From positions 51,427-115,426 of the forward strand of contig JAGLAZ010000005.1 in assembly GCA_018260565.1 (NCBI GenBank): a stretch of 64,000 nucleotides of DNA, read 5' to 3'. Within the stretch, counting starts at the first letter, position 1. Each line of letters opens with the position of its first letter. The DNA is from Flavobacteriaceae bacterium. GTDB lineage: Bacteria; Bacteroidota; Bacteroidia; Flavobacteriales; Weeksellaceae. Made by a program: the position numbers and the translations under genes. A model generated the notes under the pieces. It saw only the letters and a list, made by a program, of their open reading frames with translations. It did not search any database and had not been told where the DNA came from. This document shows positions 44,522 to 54,100 of this stretch, piece by piece.

Positions 44522-46330
44522 TTAAGGACGATCTTCTAACGCCTTCATAAACGCTATTATACTGGCTATCTCTGATTCAGATAAATCCAACTTAGTTTCT
44601 GGAAAAGTTTGAATATCAATAGATATCCCAGATCCCTTACTACCTCCTTTATTGTAAAAATCCATTACCTCTTTTAAACTTTTAAATGTTCCATTATGCA
44701 TGTACGGTCCAGATTTACTCACATTGCGTAGTGTAGGAGTTTTAAAAGAATGGGCCAAAGAAATAATATAAGGATACATCCTACCTCTTCCTAAATCTGG
44801 GTCTAAGATTTTTGAATTAGGATTAATAGGAACACCTAATACTTCTTGTTCGGATTTTTTAAGATCTGGTGGGACAGTTCCATTAAATAACGGCAAGAAA
44901 TGACAAGTTGCACAGCGAGCCTTTCCCACAAAAAGATTAAACCCTTCCTGGACATCAGAAGGTAAAGATGCATTGGTATTAGTAAAATAAGAATCAAATA
45001 AAGAATTAAACTTGGGTAGGCTCGCGATATGAGCTGCTAAGGCCAATTTTATTTCCTGTGAACTTAGGCTGGTTTCGTTCTTTTTAAATATCTGCATTAA
45101 TGTCTTTCTGTATGCTGTATTTTGGATAATTTTGGAAAAAATTTTCTTTAAATCACCATGCATTTCGTCCTTATTACTAATGACATCTTCCGATTGTGAA
45201 GCAAGATTTTCCCTGCGCATATCCCAGAACTGCCCATGCTGAAAAACCGCATAGTTTAAGCTGGGCGTATTTCGTTTAAGAGCGGAGCCTGACAGGCTTT
45301 CGTTGGTTTTTTTACCATCGGTAAATGCCAATTCAGGATTGTGACAGCTAACGCAAGATCTATTTTCGCTGTCGCTTAATATTGGATCAGTAAAAAGTTG
45401 TTTTCCCAACCGGGATAGTGCAAGCATATCTATTTTCTCTGGAAATTCTTCAAATGCAGTTGTATTAATTGCATTAGAATTGAATAAATTAGGAGCATCA
45501 AGATTCACTGCATAGTTTATATTCGCATGTGGGATTCCCATTTCCTTTCTTACATGATTTACAGAGGTGTATAAAGGCATTAGAGTATTTTTTAATACAA
45601 ATAAATAATTAGGAGTTTTTCCTTTATGCGTAGTATTCTTTTGATAAAAATCGATAAGTTCATTCGCATAGTATTTTATATTCTTTATTTGAGGTGATGC
45701 ATGATTCTTTTGGTTTAATTGCAGAAGCGCACAAACATCTACTACAGACTGTGTAGCAATCTGCATTTCCTTAGCATTCCATTCGGGTATAGTGGTATCA
45801 AATCCTGCAATCCCTAAAGTACTAAGGCGGTGGATCTCCAACAAAACAGCATCAAAGATTTGTGATTTCGATATTGTATTCACATTGAAATAAGATTCAA
45901 TAGTTTGTGCGTTATTTAGAATTAATTTGACACTCCTTTCAATTTCTGGATAATTTAGTTTATCCTCTAACACCAATTCCTCCAAAACTTGCAATCCTTG
46001 TGCGTCTAAAACAGTACCCTCTTCAAATTCTATTTCTGGTACGGGCGCACCATTTAAATTACGAAAAGTTTGAGGCATAAAATAAGCAATTGTCCACTCG
46101 TTTGTTTTATACTTTTCTCTCAATAATTTTGTTTTGGAAAGAAGGATTTCCCGACTTGGTTTACTCCCTATTTCTCTAAGAAAAGCTTTTGTATCTAAAA
46201 GTAGTTGGTGATTATTTTTTACAATAAGCTCCTGCGCCCGTTCCATTGTAATTTTAGTTCCTTGATCTGAATTTTTATTGCAACTGATGATTAGTAAAAC
46301 AATAAGAATTAGAGAAATATGATATTTCAT
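44522..46330 (-). CDS. Di-heme cytochrome c peroxidase/MauG-family lipoprotein
   Basis: 602 residues. The lipoprotein signal is ISLILIVLLIISCNKNS. The C-terminal 330 residues form the peroxidase part with two c-type heme sites, CVSCHNPELAFTDG and CATCHFLPLFNGT, plus the conserved FKTPTLRNVSKSGPYMHNG block. The N-terminal 260 residues are a helical extension as seen in long Bacteroidota members (imelysin-like look, not certain). Such proteins reduce peroxide or oxidise other proteins in the periplasm. It lies downstream of the broken PhoX gene, separated by a terminator. Confidence 0.88.
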   Translation of the reverse strand: MKYHISLILIVLLIISCNKNSDQGTKITMERAQELIVKNNHQLLLDTKAFLREIGSKPSREILLSKTKLLREKYKTNEWTIAYFMPQTFRNLNGAPVPEIEFEEGTVLDAQGLQVLEELVLEDKLNYPEIERSVKLILNNAQTIESYFNVNTISKSQIFDAVLLEIHRLSTLGIAGFDTTIPEWNAKEMQIATQSVVDVCALLQLNQKNHASPQIKNIKYYANELIDFYQKNTTHKGKTPNYLFVLKNTLMPLYTSVNHVRKEMGIPHANINYAVNLDAPNLFNSNAINTTAFEEFPEKIDMLALSRLGKQLFTDPILSDSENRSCVSCHNPELAFTDGKKTNESLSGSALKRNTPSLNYAVFQHGQFWDMRRENLASQSEDVISNKDEMHGDLKKIFSKIIQNTAYRKTLMQIFKKNETSLSSQEIKLALAAHIASLPKFNSLFDSYFTNTNASLPSDVQEGFNLFVGKARCATCHFLPLFNGTVPPDLKKSEQEVLGVPINPNSKILDPDLGRGRMYPYIISLAHSFKTPTLRNVSKSGPYMHNGTFKSLKEVMDFYNKGGSKGSGISIDIQTFPETKLDLSESEIASIIAFMKALEDRP

Positions 46331-46350
46331 TTAATGAAGGTATTTAATAC

Positions 46351-46381
46351 AAAAACCTCAGCCAATACAGCTGAGGTTTTT
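46351..46381 (-). terminator. Rho-independent terminator after the PhoX-like gene
   Basis: A 12-bp perfect stem (AAAAACCTCAGC and its complement) with a 7-base loop and T5 on the minus strand, 17 bases past the gene's stop. Confidence 0.85.
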
Positions 46382-46397
46382 CTAAATAATTTTAAAA

Positions 46398-47864
46398 TTA
46401 TCTCGGAACGTTTCTTAATAATACGGTTTGCCCACCTTCTAAGTTGGTATTTACCCCTGCACCATCAGCATTTTTAAATTTAGGACTTTGCCAAGTATGT
46501 GAGTGGATGTTTAAAATAAAAGTACCTGGTACACCTACTAAATCTGAAACATCCTGCATTGCCCCATATTCCCATGATCCAAATTTTTGTAATTGACCTG
46601 ACTGATTATAGGCGGCATTCCACTGTGCATTTCCACGCTCATGTTTCATATTGATAAATGGTTTGTAAGAGCCAGATCCCATATTGTATTGCCAAACATA
46701 ACTATCATGCTTCGCATTGGTGTAATAGCTATCCCCATCTTCTTGAATATATACATAATTATTAGTAACTACAATATTATCCGGGTTGATAAGGTCCATT
46801 CCTGGATTGCTATCACCTTCGGCGATAAGGGAAAGTTTACCCTTCATCATATTGTTTTTATCTAATTCTAGTTTATAAACACGCCCCCACATTGTAAATC
46901 CTGGTACTGGGTTTACACCATCACTTGACTGCCCAGTAGCAGTAAAATAGATTTCATTTCCATTTCCAGCTCCTTTTCTGTAATCTAAATCCTCAACACG
47001 AGAAAATCTAATAACTCCTAAATCTATATTTTTTTGGTTGATTTCAGCCCCAGTAAGATTTTTAGCATTCGCTATTTCCACAAACTCTACATCATAGGAG
47101 TTTCCTTTGGTCATATTCGTTTCCGTTACATCACCATTGGATCTTTTAAGTGAATATAATTTACCATTATCTAGATCTCCCATATTACCTACATACATAA
47201 GTACCTGGCCAGCAGATTTATGAGAAGTAGAATATCCTTGATCTTCTCCAATGACAATCATAGTTTTGCCTCCTGTAATATCCTTAGGCAATGGTACTGC
47301 ATTTTCCATGGATGCTTTTCCTAACGCTGGCTTTACACGGCTTGGGTCCGACTTTCTTGATACTGGTGCATCAGGGCTAATGGCATGAACCATACTTTCT
47401 TCACCACTTTCTCCAGCAGTAAGAAATGCTGAGAAACCATGCTCAAATGGAGTAGCTAATGTAGCGGAACAAAGGCGTGTCAAACCACCTAATCCATCTA
47501 AGATATATTCACCTTTTACCGGGCGGAAAGTTTTATCTCAATAGACACGAGAAACAGATTTAGTAATCTCATGATTGGTAAGCATTATATATCCATCATT
47601 GTCATAATCTTTAAAAAGACCAGAGCCATCTGGCTGTCCCGCATATACGAAATCAGGAGATTGTGATAATACATCTGTACTCGAGATTATTGTTCTAATT
47701 CCTATATTCTCAAAACCTGCCATTGGCTTTACAAATGCAGGTTCTATTGATTTATTTTCGAAACTTATGTTTTCGTTAATAGGGAATGATGTGGCCTCAT
47801 CATTATTACAACCGACTGCAAGGAATGCAAGTGCAGTGGCGGATAAAAAAGATACTATTTTCAT
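46398..47864 (-). pseudogene. PhoX-like (DUF839) alkaline phosphatase lipoprotein gene interrupted by an in-frame TGA
   Basis: From the ATG at 47864 the frame reads a lipoprotein signal (LSATALAFLAVGCNNDE), DNDGYIMLTNHEITKSVSRVY, a TGA at 47538-47540 (codon 109), then DKTFRPVKGEYILDGLGGLTR, CSATLATPFEHGFSAFLTAGE, EDLDYRKGAGNGNEIYFTATG and so on to 46398, 489 codons in one frame without shift. The blocks are of the PhoX/DUF839 type, calcium-dependent phosphatases or related esterases. One base change (for example TTA Leu to TGA) would explain the stop. The downstream 361-codon open frame has no signal peptide and would not reach the envelope. Confidence 0.85.
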
Positions 47865-47970
47865 TTAGATTTTAGTTTAGCCAAAAATAAACTTGAAGTA
47901 TTACCGAAATGTTAATACGATACTACGATTATGTTACGTTTTCTTTGACAATATGAATACAGTATAAATA

Positions 47971-47998
47971 AAAAACCTGCTAATCACAGCAGGTTTTT
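47971..47998 (-). terminator. Rho-independent terminator after clpP
   Basis: An 11-bp stem AAAAACCTGCT/AGCAGGTTTTT with a 6-base loop and T5 on the minus strand, directly after the clpP stop codon. Confidence 0.85.
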
Positions 47999-48001
47999 AT
48001 C

Positions 48002-48688
48002 TTATTTATTTTTATCCGTGCGAACAAGCACTTCATCTACCATTCCTACTTCCTTTGCTTCGGAAGAAGTCATCCAGTAGTCCCTATCAGAGGCCTTCTC
48101 CACCCACTCATAAGGTTGGCCACTATGTTCTGAGATAATTTGATACAGTTCCTGCTTCAGTTTCAGCATTTCCCGAAGGTTTATTTCCATATCCGAAGCC
48201 ACTCCCTGAGCACCACCACTCGGCTGATGTATCATCACGCGGGAATGCTTAAGCGCTGATCTTTTTCCTTTCTCACCTGCAACAAGCAACACAGCACCCA
48301 TACTGGCTGCCATACCGGTACAGATAGTGGCTACATCGGGCTTAATAATTTGCATGGTATCATAAATGCCTAGTCCAGCATAAACGCTTCCTCCAGGAGA
48401 GTTAATGTATATCTGAATATCTTTTACAGAATCGGCACTTTCAAGAAATAATAACTGAGCCGTGACAATATTTGCAACCTGATCATCAATACCAGTTCCT
48501 AAAAATATGATACGATCCATCATGAGGCGGCTGAAAACATCCATCTGAGCAACATTCATTCTGCGCTCTTCCATAATGTAAGGTGTTAATCCTACTGGAC
48601 CATACATTGCTAAATAATCATCTGTTGCAGAGGCACTTACTCCTAAATGTCCTACTGCGTATTTTCTAAATTCTTCTTTCATTTTCAT
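48002..48688 (-). CDS. clpP: ATP-dependent Clp protease proteolytic subunit
   Basis: 228 residues. The catalytic Ser is in GMAASMGAVLL, the His in MIHQPSGGAQG and the third triad residue is expected in the following helix region. DRIIFLGTGIDD and YINSPGGSVYAGLGIYDT are conserved blocks. It forms the 14-mer chamber used with ClpX. clpX is not adjacent in this window. It is monocistronic with its own terminator. The start may be the second Met (MKEEFRK), two codons in. Confidence 0.97.
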   Translation of the reverse strand: MKMKEEFRKYAVGHLGVSASATDDYLAMYGPVGLTPYIMEERRMNVAQMDVFSRLMMDRIIFLGTGIDDQVANIVTAQLLFLESADSVKDIQIYINSPGGSVYAGLGIYDTMQIIKPDVATICTGMAASMGAVLLVAGEKGKRSALKHSRVMIHQPSGGAQGVASDMEINLREMLKLKQELYQIISEHSGQPYEWVEKASDRDYWMTSSEAKEVGMVDEVLVRTDKNK

Positions 48689-48786
48689 CTTGTAAATATA
48701 ATTTTATTATATAATATTGAAAAGCTATTATTTGACTTTCACTTTACGGCTTTTCTCTTTCAAAACATTTAATAGATATGTATTTT

Positions 48787-50709
48787 CTAATGGACTCTGT
48801 GCATATCCTTATCTATAGTTATTTTTAATTTTATTAATTTCATTATTGTTTTTTTTTCTTCTTCCGGAATTTCAGAATCTTTAAATCGTTCTTTGATTGT
48901 ATTTATTCTTTTCAGTATTAGTTCTCTTTTGTGCCGATTAATAACCTCGAAAACATTTTCCTCAGATTTTTCTTCTTCTCCATGTATATGAATTTGATAT
49001 TGTTCCCAGTTTGAAAGTTCATACTTTGTTATATTAATAGAAGCCAATTTCTGAGCAATCTCTGCATCTATCATCTCCCCATAAAGCCAAGACTCAAAAC
49101 TTTTATTTTCTTTATTGCATTCTTTTGCTTCTTTAAAAATTAAGTGATTCATTTCTACTATAGGCTGATATTCCCATTCTTCGAGATGGTCTAATATTTC
49201 TTCTCCAAGCGTTGAATTTAATTCATTTCCATCTTCCTCGATTATATGAATATTTTTGGATGAATATTTTAACAATAATTCTACTAATGCGTTTTCTAAC
49301 ACTAGCAAATGTTCTACTCGTGGACGTTTTTCCACTATGTCCATTTTAGGCGCCTTATTATGCTTTTTAGTTGCAGAAGGTGATGGTAGAGCAATTTTTT
49401 GAGCTAATTCCTTAAATATATTTTCTTCCGCCAAATTAAAAGTTCTTGCAGTTTTTTGAACGAAAAGTTCTCGCTGCAGAGCACTGGGGACTTTTGCAAT
49501 ACTGGATAGGATATCCTGAATACATTTTCCTCTTTCCAGTGGGTCATCTGCCTTGTCTTGTAACAGTATTTGCGTTTTAAAATCGATAAAATCCATTTGA
49601 TGACTCGAAATAAATTCTAAAACTTCTTCAGAACTTTTCTCTCGCACAAAGGAGTCTGGGTCATGTCCATCAGGAAAAAGAAGTACCCGAACATTCATTG
49701 CTTCTTCCAAAAGTAAATCTATACTACGGAAACTAGCTTTAATACCTGCCTCATCACCATCAAATAAAATAGAAACATTTCGCGTAAGTCTTTTTATGAG
49801 TTGAATTTGAGCTACACTCAGTGCAGTACCTGAGCTGGACACTGTATTGGTAATTCCAGTTTGGTGCATTGCGATGACGTCCATGTATCCTTCTGTGAGA
49901 TAGCAGACATCATTTTTAGTTATAGAAGATCTCGCTTGTGCAATTCCAAACAGAACATCAGATTTATGATAAATTGGCGATTCAGGAGAATTAATATATT
50001 TAGCTACAGGCACATTATTTTTCATAATACGGCCACCAAATCCTAATACTCGGCCGGAATAACTGAGAATAGGAAACATAATTCGTTCGCGGAATCTGTC
50101 TTTTCCAGAATAGGAATCTGTACCTTTTTCACCAGAGAAATATACTAAGCCGGATTTTTCTAAAATAGGATCTGAAAATCCTAACTGGGTAAGGTGCTTA
50201 TAAAGGCCATCCCACATTTCTGTACCAAAACCCAACTGAAACTTCGTTACGCTCTCTAAAGTAATTCCCCGCTGAAGAAAATATCCCAATGCAATACTTT
50301 TTCCTTCTTCCGTTTCCATCATCTGCTGATGAAACCAGCGTGCTGCTATCTCATGAATTTTAAAGAGCTGCTCTTTCTCATCTCGGGCGGCTATCTGCTC
50401 AGACGAAAGTTCTTCTTGGTCTTCTTCTACTTCAATACCATATTTTTTAGCCAAAAATTTTATGGCTTCTGGGAAACTGAAATGCTCAATTTCTTTTAAA
50501 AAGGTAAAAATATTTCCCCCTTTTCCCATAGAGAAATCATACCAGCATTGTTTAGCTGGAGAAACGACAAAACTGGGCGTTTTTTCTTGTTTAAAAGGAC
50601 TTAAACCTTTGTAATTGGCTCCTGCTTTTTTAAGTGAAACATATTCACCAATAATTTCCTCCAGTTGAACTGCAGAAAGTACTTGATCTATAGTGGATTG
50701 TTTTATCAT
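48787..50709 (-). CDS. dnaG: DNA primase
   Basis: 640 residues. The N-terminal region aligns with the CHC2 zinc domain, but the ligands are gone: the usual CPFHxExTPSF reads SPFKQEKTPSF, and the second Cys pair region reads WYDFSMGKGGN. The TOPRIM domain has VCYLTEGYMDVIAMHQTG and ILFDGDEAGIKA (Glu and DxD metal sites intact). A C-terminal helicase-binding helical domain follows at about 430-640. It synthesises RNA primers for replication. Loss of the zinc ligands is, to my memory, common in Flavobacteriia. It is divergent from tsaE. Confidence 0.94.
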   Translation of the reverse strand: MIKQSTIDQVLSAVQLEEIIGEYVSLKKAGANYKGLSPFKQEKTPSFVVSPAKQCWYDFSMGKGGNIFTFLKEIEHFSFPEAIKFLAKKYGIEVEEDQEELSSEQIAARDEKEQLFKIHEIAARWFHQQMMETEEGKSIALGYFLQRGITLESVTKFQLGFGTEMWDGLYKHLTQLGFSDPILEKSGLVYFSGEKGTDSYSGKDRFRERIMFPILSYSGRVLGFGGRIMKNNVPVAKYINSPESPIYHKSDVLFGIAQARSSITKNDVCYLTEGYMDVIAMHQTGITNTVSSSGTALSVAQIQLIKRLTRNVSILFDGDEAGIKASFRSIDLLLEEAMNVRVLLFPDGHDPDSFVREKSSEEVLEFISSHQMDFIDFKTQILLQDKADDPLERGKCIQDILSSIAKVPSALQRELFVQKTARTFNLAEENIFKELAQKIALPSPSATKKHNKAPKMDIVEKRPRVEHLLVLENALVELLLKYSSKNIHIIEEDGNELNSTLGEEILDHLEEWEYQPIVEMNHLIFKEAKECNKENKSFESWLYGEMIDAEIAQKLASINITKYELSNWEQYQIHIHGEEEKSEENVFEVINRHKRELILKRINTIKERFKDSEIPEEEKKTIMKLIKLKITIDKDMHRVH

Positions 50710-50767
50710 TAAGGTTTCCTAGGAGTATCAAAAATACTATAAATTTAGACACTAATTCCTATTTTTG

Positions 50768-51187
50768 ATGATGCAATATTGGATAGAGGACCCCGAAGCT
50801 TGGGAAAAGCACATGCCAAATATTTTAAAGGATATCCAGCATCCTATTATCTTATTATCAGGAAATCTAGGTGCAGGAAAGACAAGTTTTGTGCGCCACT
50901 TTTTAAAATTTGGATATGATTTTTCTGAGGTTTCCAGCCCAACTTTTTCTTTGGTAAATGAATATCACACAGATAGATCCATCATCTATCATATGGATCT
51001 TTACCGTATAAAATCTGAAGATGAAGCAGAAGAAGCTGGTATTTTAGAATATTTAGATACCGGTAATACAGTCCTTATAGAATGGCCTGAAATAATAATT
51101 TCAATACTCAAATCTATGCCAAGATGCCATCTCTATTTTAATGAGAAAAATGGGGGAAGAGAGTTGAGAATTCAAAATTTTAATTAG
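50768..51187 (+). CDS. tsaE: tRNA threonylcarbamoyladenosine biosynthesis ATPase TsaE
   Basis: 139 residues. The P-loop is LLSGNLGAGKTSFVRHFL; SSPTFSLVNEYHT and YHMDLYRI are the switch-like TsaE motifs; LIEWPE is the conserved end of the domain. It supports TsaB-TsaD in making t6A37 in tRNAs reading ANN codons. Two adjacent ATG codons could start it (50768 or 50771); TTG at 50765 is less likely. It overlaps the 3' end of the convergent dnaE by 4 bases. Confidence 0.93.
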   Translation: MMQYWIEDPEAWEKHMPNILKDIQHPIILLSGNLGAGKTSFVRHFLKFGYDFSEVSSPTFSLVNEYHTDRSIIYHMDLYRIKSEDEAEEAGILEYLDTGNTVLIEWPEIIISILKSMPRCHLYFNEKNGGRELRIQNFN

Positions 51188-54100
51188 TTAAATTTAATTT
51201 TATCCTCGCCAAAATTTGCTAACAGTTTATGAATTTTTTCTTTTGTAGGTTCCATACTTAGCTTTTTTGTTTGCGCTACTAGACAGGTTCCAGCTTCAAC
51301 ATCTTTAATAGTATCGGCGATAATTTCAAATCCTACTGCAATAGAAGCCGTGTTTTTATTTGATTTCACCACGGTGAAAATATCTTTAACCTCTTTAAAA
51401 ATAAAATCTTCCGGGTTTATCTGTACGCTAATCCTTTTTACAAAATTTTCCCATATATCTGCTAAAGATTCAGCTTTATCTACATTAATAAAAACAGCCT
51501 GACCATCTCTAGAAGGTGAAAATTTAAACTGTAAGACTACAAATCTTCCAACCTCCAACTGATCCCGAAGTCGTAAATAATCTTTATCTCCTAGACGGAA
51601 TGAGCTCGTCCCAGTATAATCTTCTAAAGTTAAAAATGCAGTCTTTTCACCAGGATTTCTTCCGTCTCGCACAGTATATTCTGTAATCATTCCCGCAGTA
51701 GTAAATTTAGGGGCTTTAGCTTGTGTTTCTTGTTTATTTCTATAGGGTGTATCATCGGAAAAAAATTGTTCAGGATGAAAATCTTTAAATTTTGATTTAA
51801 AATTTTCTATTCCAGATAAGGGTAAATAATTGTACGGACCTTCCGGTATAATTTCAACTCCTATAGTTTCTTCCTCCATCGTTCCATCATCAATAAGATC
51901 ATCATCCATTGTATCCATTAGCATATCAGTGGTATTAGTATTAAAATCTAAGCTCGAACTTGATACTGTATCAGGTTGATGTTCCTCAAGTTGCTTTTGA
52001 GCAACTATTTTTTGGTAGAAATTTGGATTAATGTTTCTGTTTAATCTTCCTTTTAAAAATAATATTTCAGGTTTAAATTCATCTAAAGGATGCGCAGATA
52101 GATATAGACCGATAACATCTTTTTCTTTATTGAGGAGACCAATACTTGGAACTTCTACATAATGCTCTAAATTTGGTTTTTCGATGGCAATTTCAGATGC
52201 AAAATCTGCAAATAGTGAATTAGAAGCACTTTCCTGTTGGCTTTGAAAGTTTTGGGCATATTGTACAAGTTTTTCAAGATTTGATTTTCCCAATGCATCC
52301 GTTTGAAAATATTGAGCCCTTGGAATTTCTGAAAATACATCCAGTGCTCCAGAAAAAATGAGACTTTCCATAACGCGTTTATTCAATTGCTGATACGGTA
52401 CTCTTTCCAAAAAATCCCATAGATTTTTAAATGGAACTTCTGCCCTTGCGCTTACAATAGCTTCAGATGGTACTTCGCCAATTCCTTTAATAGCTCCTAA
52501 GCCAAATCGTATCTGCCCTGCAGAATTTACGGAAAAAGCATAGGAAGATTCATTTACGTCCGGGCCAAGAACATCTGTGCTCATTCCCCTACAATCCTCC
52601 ATAAATGAGGCAATCTGTGTAATGTTATTAATATTATTGCTCATCACACTTGCCATATATTCTCCGGGATAATGTGCCTTTAAATATGCCGTCCTAAAGG
52701 CCAATATAGCATAGCAAGTAGAATGGGATTTATTAAAAGCGTATTTTCCAAAAGCCTCCCAGTCTTTCCAAATTTTTTCTAACGTTGGACGTGGATGCCC
52801 TTTTTCTTCTCCTCTGTGTAAGAATTCATCTTTTAACGCATTTAGGGTTTTCATATCTTTTTTACCCATGCCTTTCCGTAAAACATCTGCCTCACCTTTG
52901 GTAAAACCAGCTAGTTTTTGAGATAGCCGCATTACCTGTTCCTGATATACAGTGATTCCATAGGTATCAGCAAGAATTTCCTCCATTTCCGGCAGGTCAT
53001 ATTCTACCTTTTTTCGCTTATGTCGGCGTGCAACAAATTCAGGAATATAGGCTAATGGGCCCGGACGGAAAAGAGCATTCATTGCTATTAGATCAGCAAA
53101 TCGGGAAGGCTGCAACTCCTTGAGATATTTCTGCATCCCAAGACTTTCGTATTGAAAAATACCTACTGTTCTCCCCTCACGGAACAACTGAAGCGTTTTA
53201 TCATCTTCCAAAGATATTTCTGCCCAATCAATCGGTTTCCCCGTCTTTTTTTGAACCAAATTCATCGCATCCTTAATAATGGTAAGAGTTCTAAGACCTA
53301 AAAAGTCCATTTTTAAGAGCCCCGCACCTTCTACAACATAATTATCAAACTGACTAACTAAAATTTTATCATCCTTAGCTGGAATACTGATAGGGATAAA
53401 ATTTGATATGTCATCTGGCGTGATTATTACTCCACAAGGATGGACTCCCGTGTTACGAATACATCCTTCCATTTTATAACTGGCAGACAGAAGATCATGG
53501 TATTTATCTTTAGGATCCGCTAAAATTCGTTCTATTTCCTTTACCTTGTTTCTTTCGTCGGGTGCTAGATTATTCTTTTCTTCTAAGGCTTTGGTAATAT
53601 TAAATGAAGGTAAAGCTGGAACTAATTTTGCGATGGCGTTGGTTTCGGCAATGGAGATCCCCATTACTCTACCAGCGTCCTTAATGGCAGATTTGCCACC
53701 TAGATAGGAGCAAGTAATAATCTGAGCAACGTTTCTTGCTCCATATTTCTGGGTAACCCATTTAATAACATCATCCCTACCAACATCATCAAAATCTATA
53801 TCAATATCGGGCAGTGAAACCCTATCGGGATTAAGAAATCTTTCAAAAAGTAAATCATATTCCAGCGGATCAACATCTGTAATTTGAAGACAATAAGCCA
53901 CTACAGATCCAGCAGCAGAACCCCTTCCCGGTCCTACTGAAACTCCCATTTTTCTTGCTTCAGCGCAAAAGTCTTGAACAATTAAAAAATAACCTGGATA
54001 TCCCGAATTTTCAATGGTTTTAAGCTCGAAATCTATCCTTTCAGAAATCTCTTTAGTTATAGTCTTGTATCTTTTTTCTGCTCCTAAGTAAGTTAGATGT

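Noticed and set aside
47538..47540. TGA in the PhoX-like gene as selenocysteine or a reassigned codon
   Set aside because: The PhoX family has no selenoprotein members I know of, no selenocysteine insertion element is visible, prfB (UGA release factor) is present, and the other broken genes have TAG and TAA.
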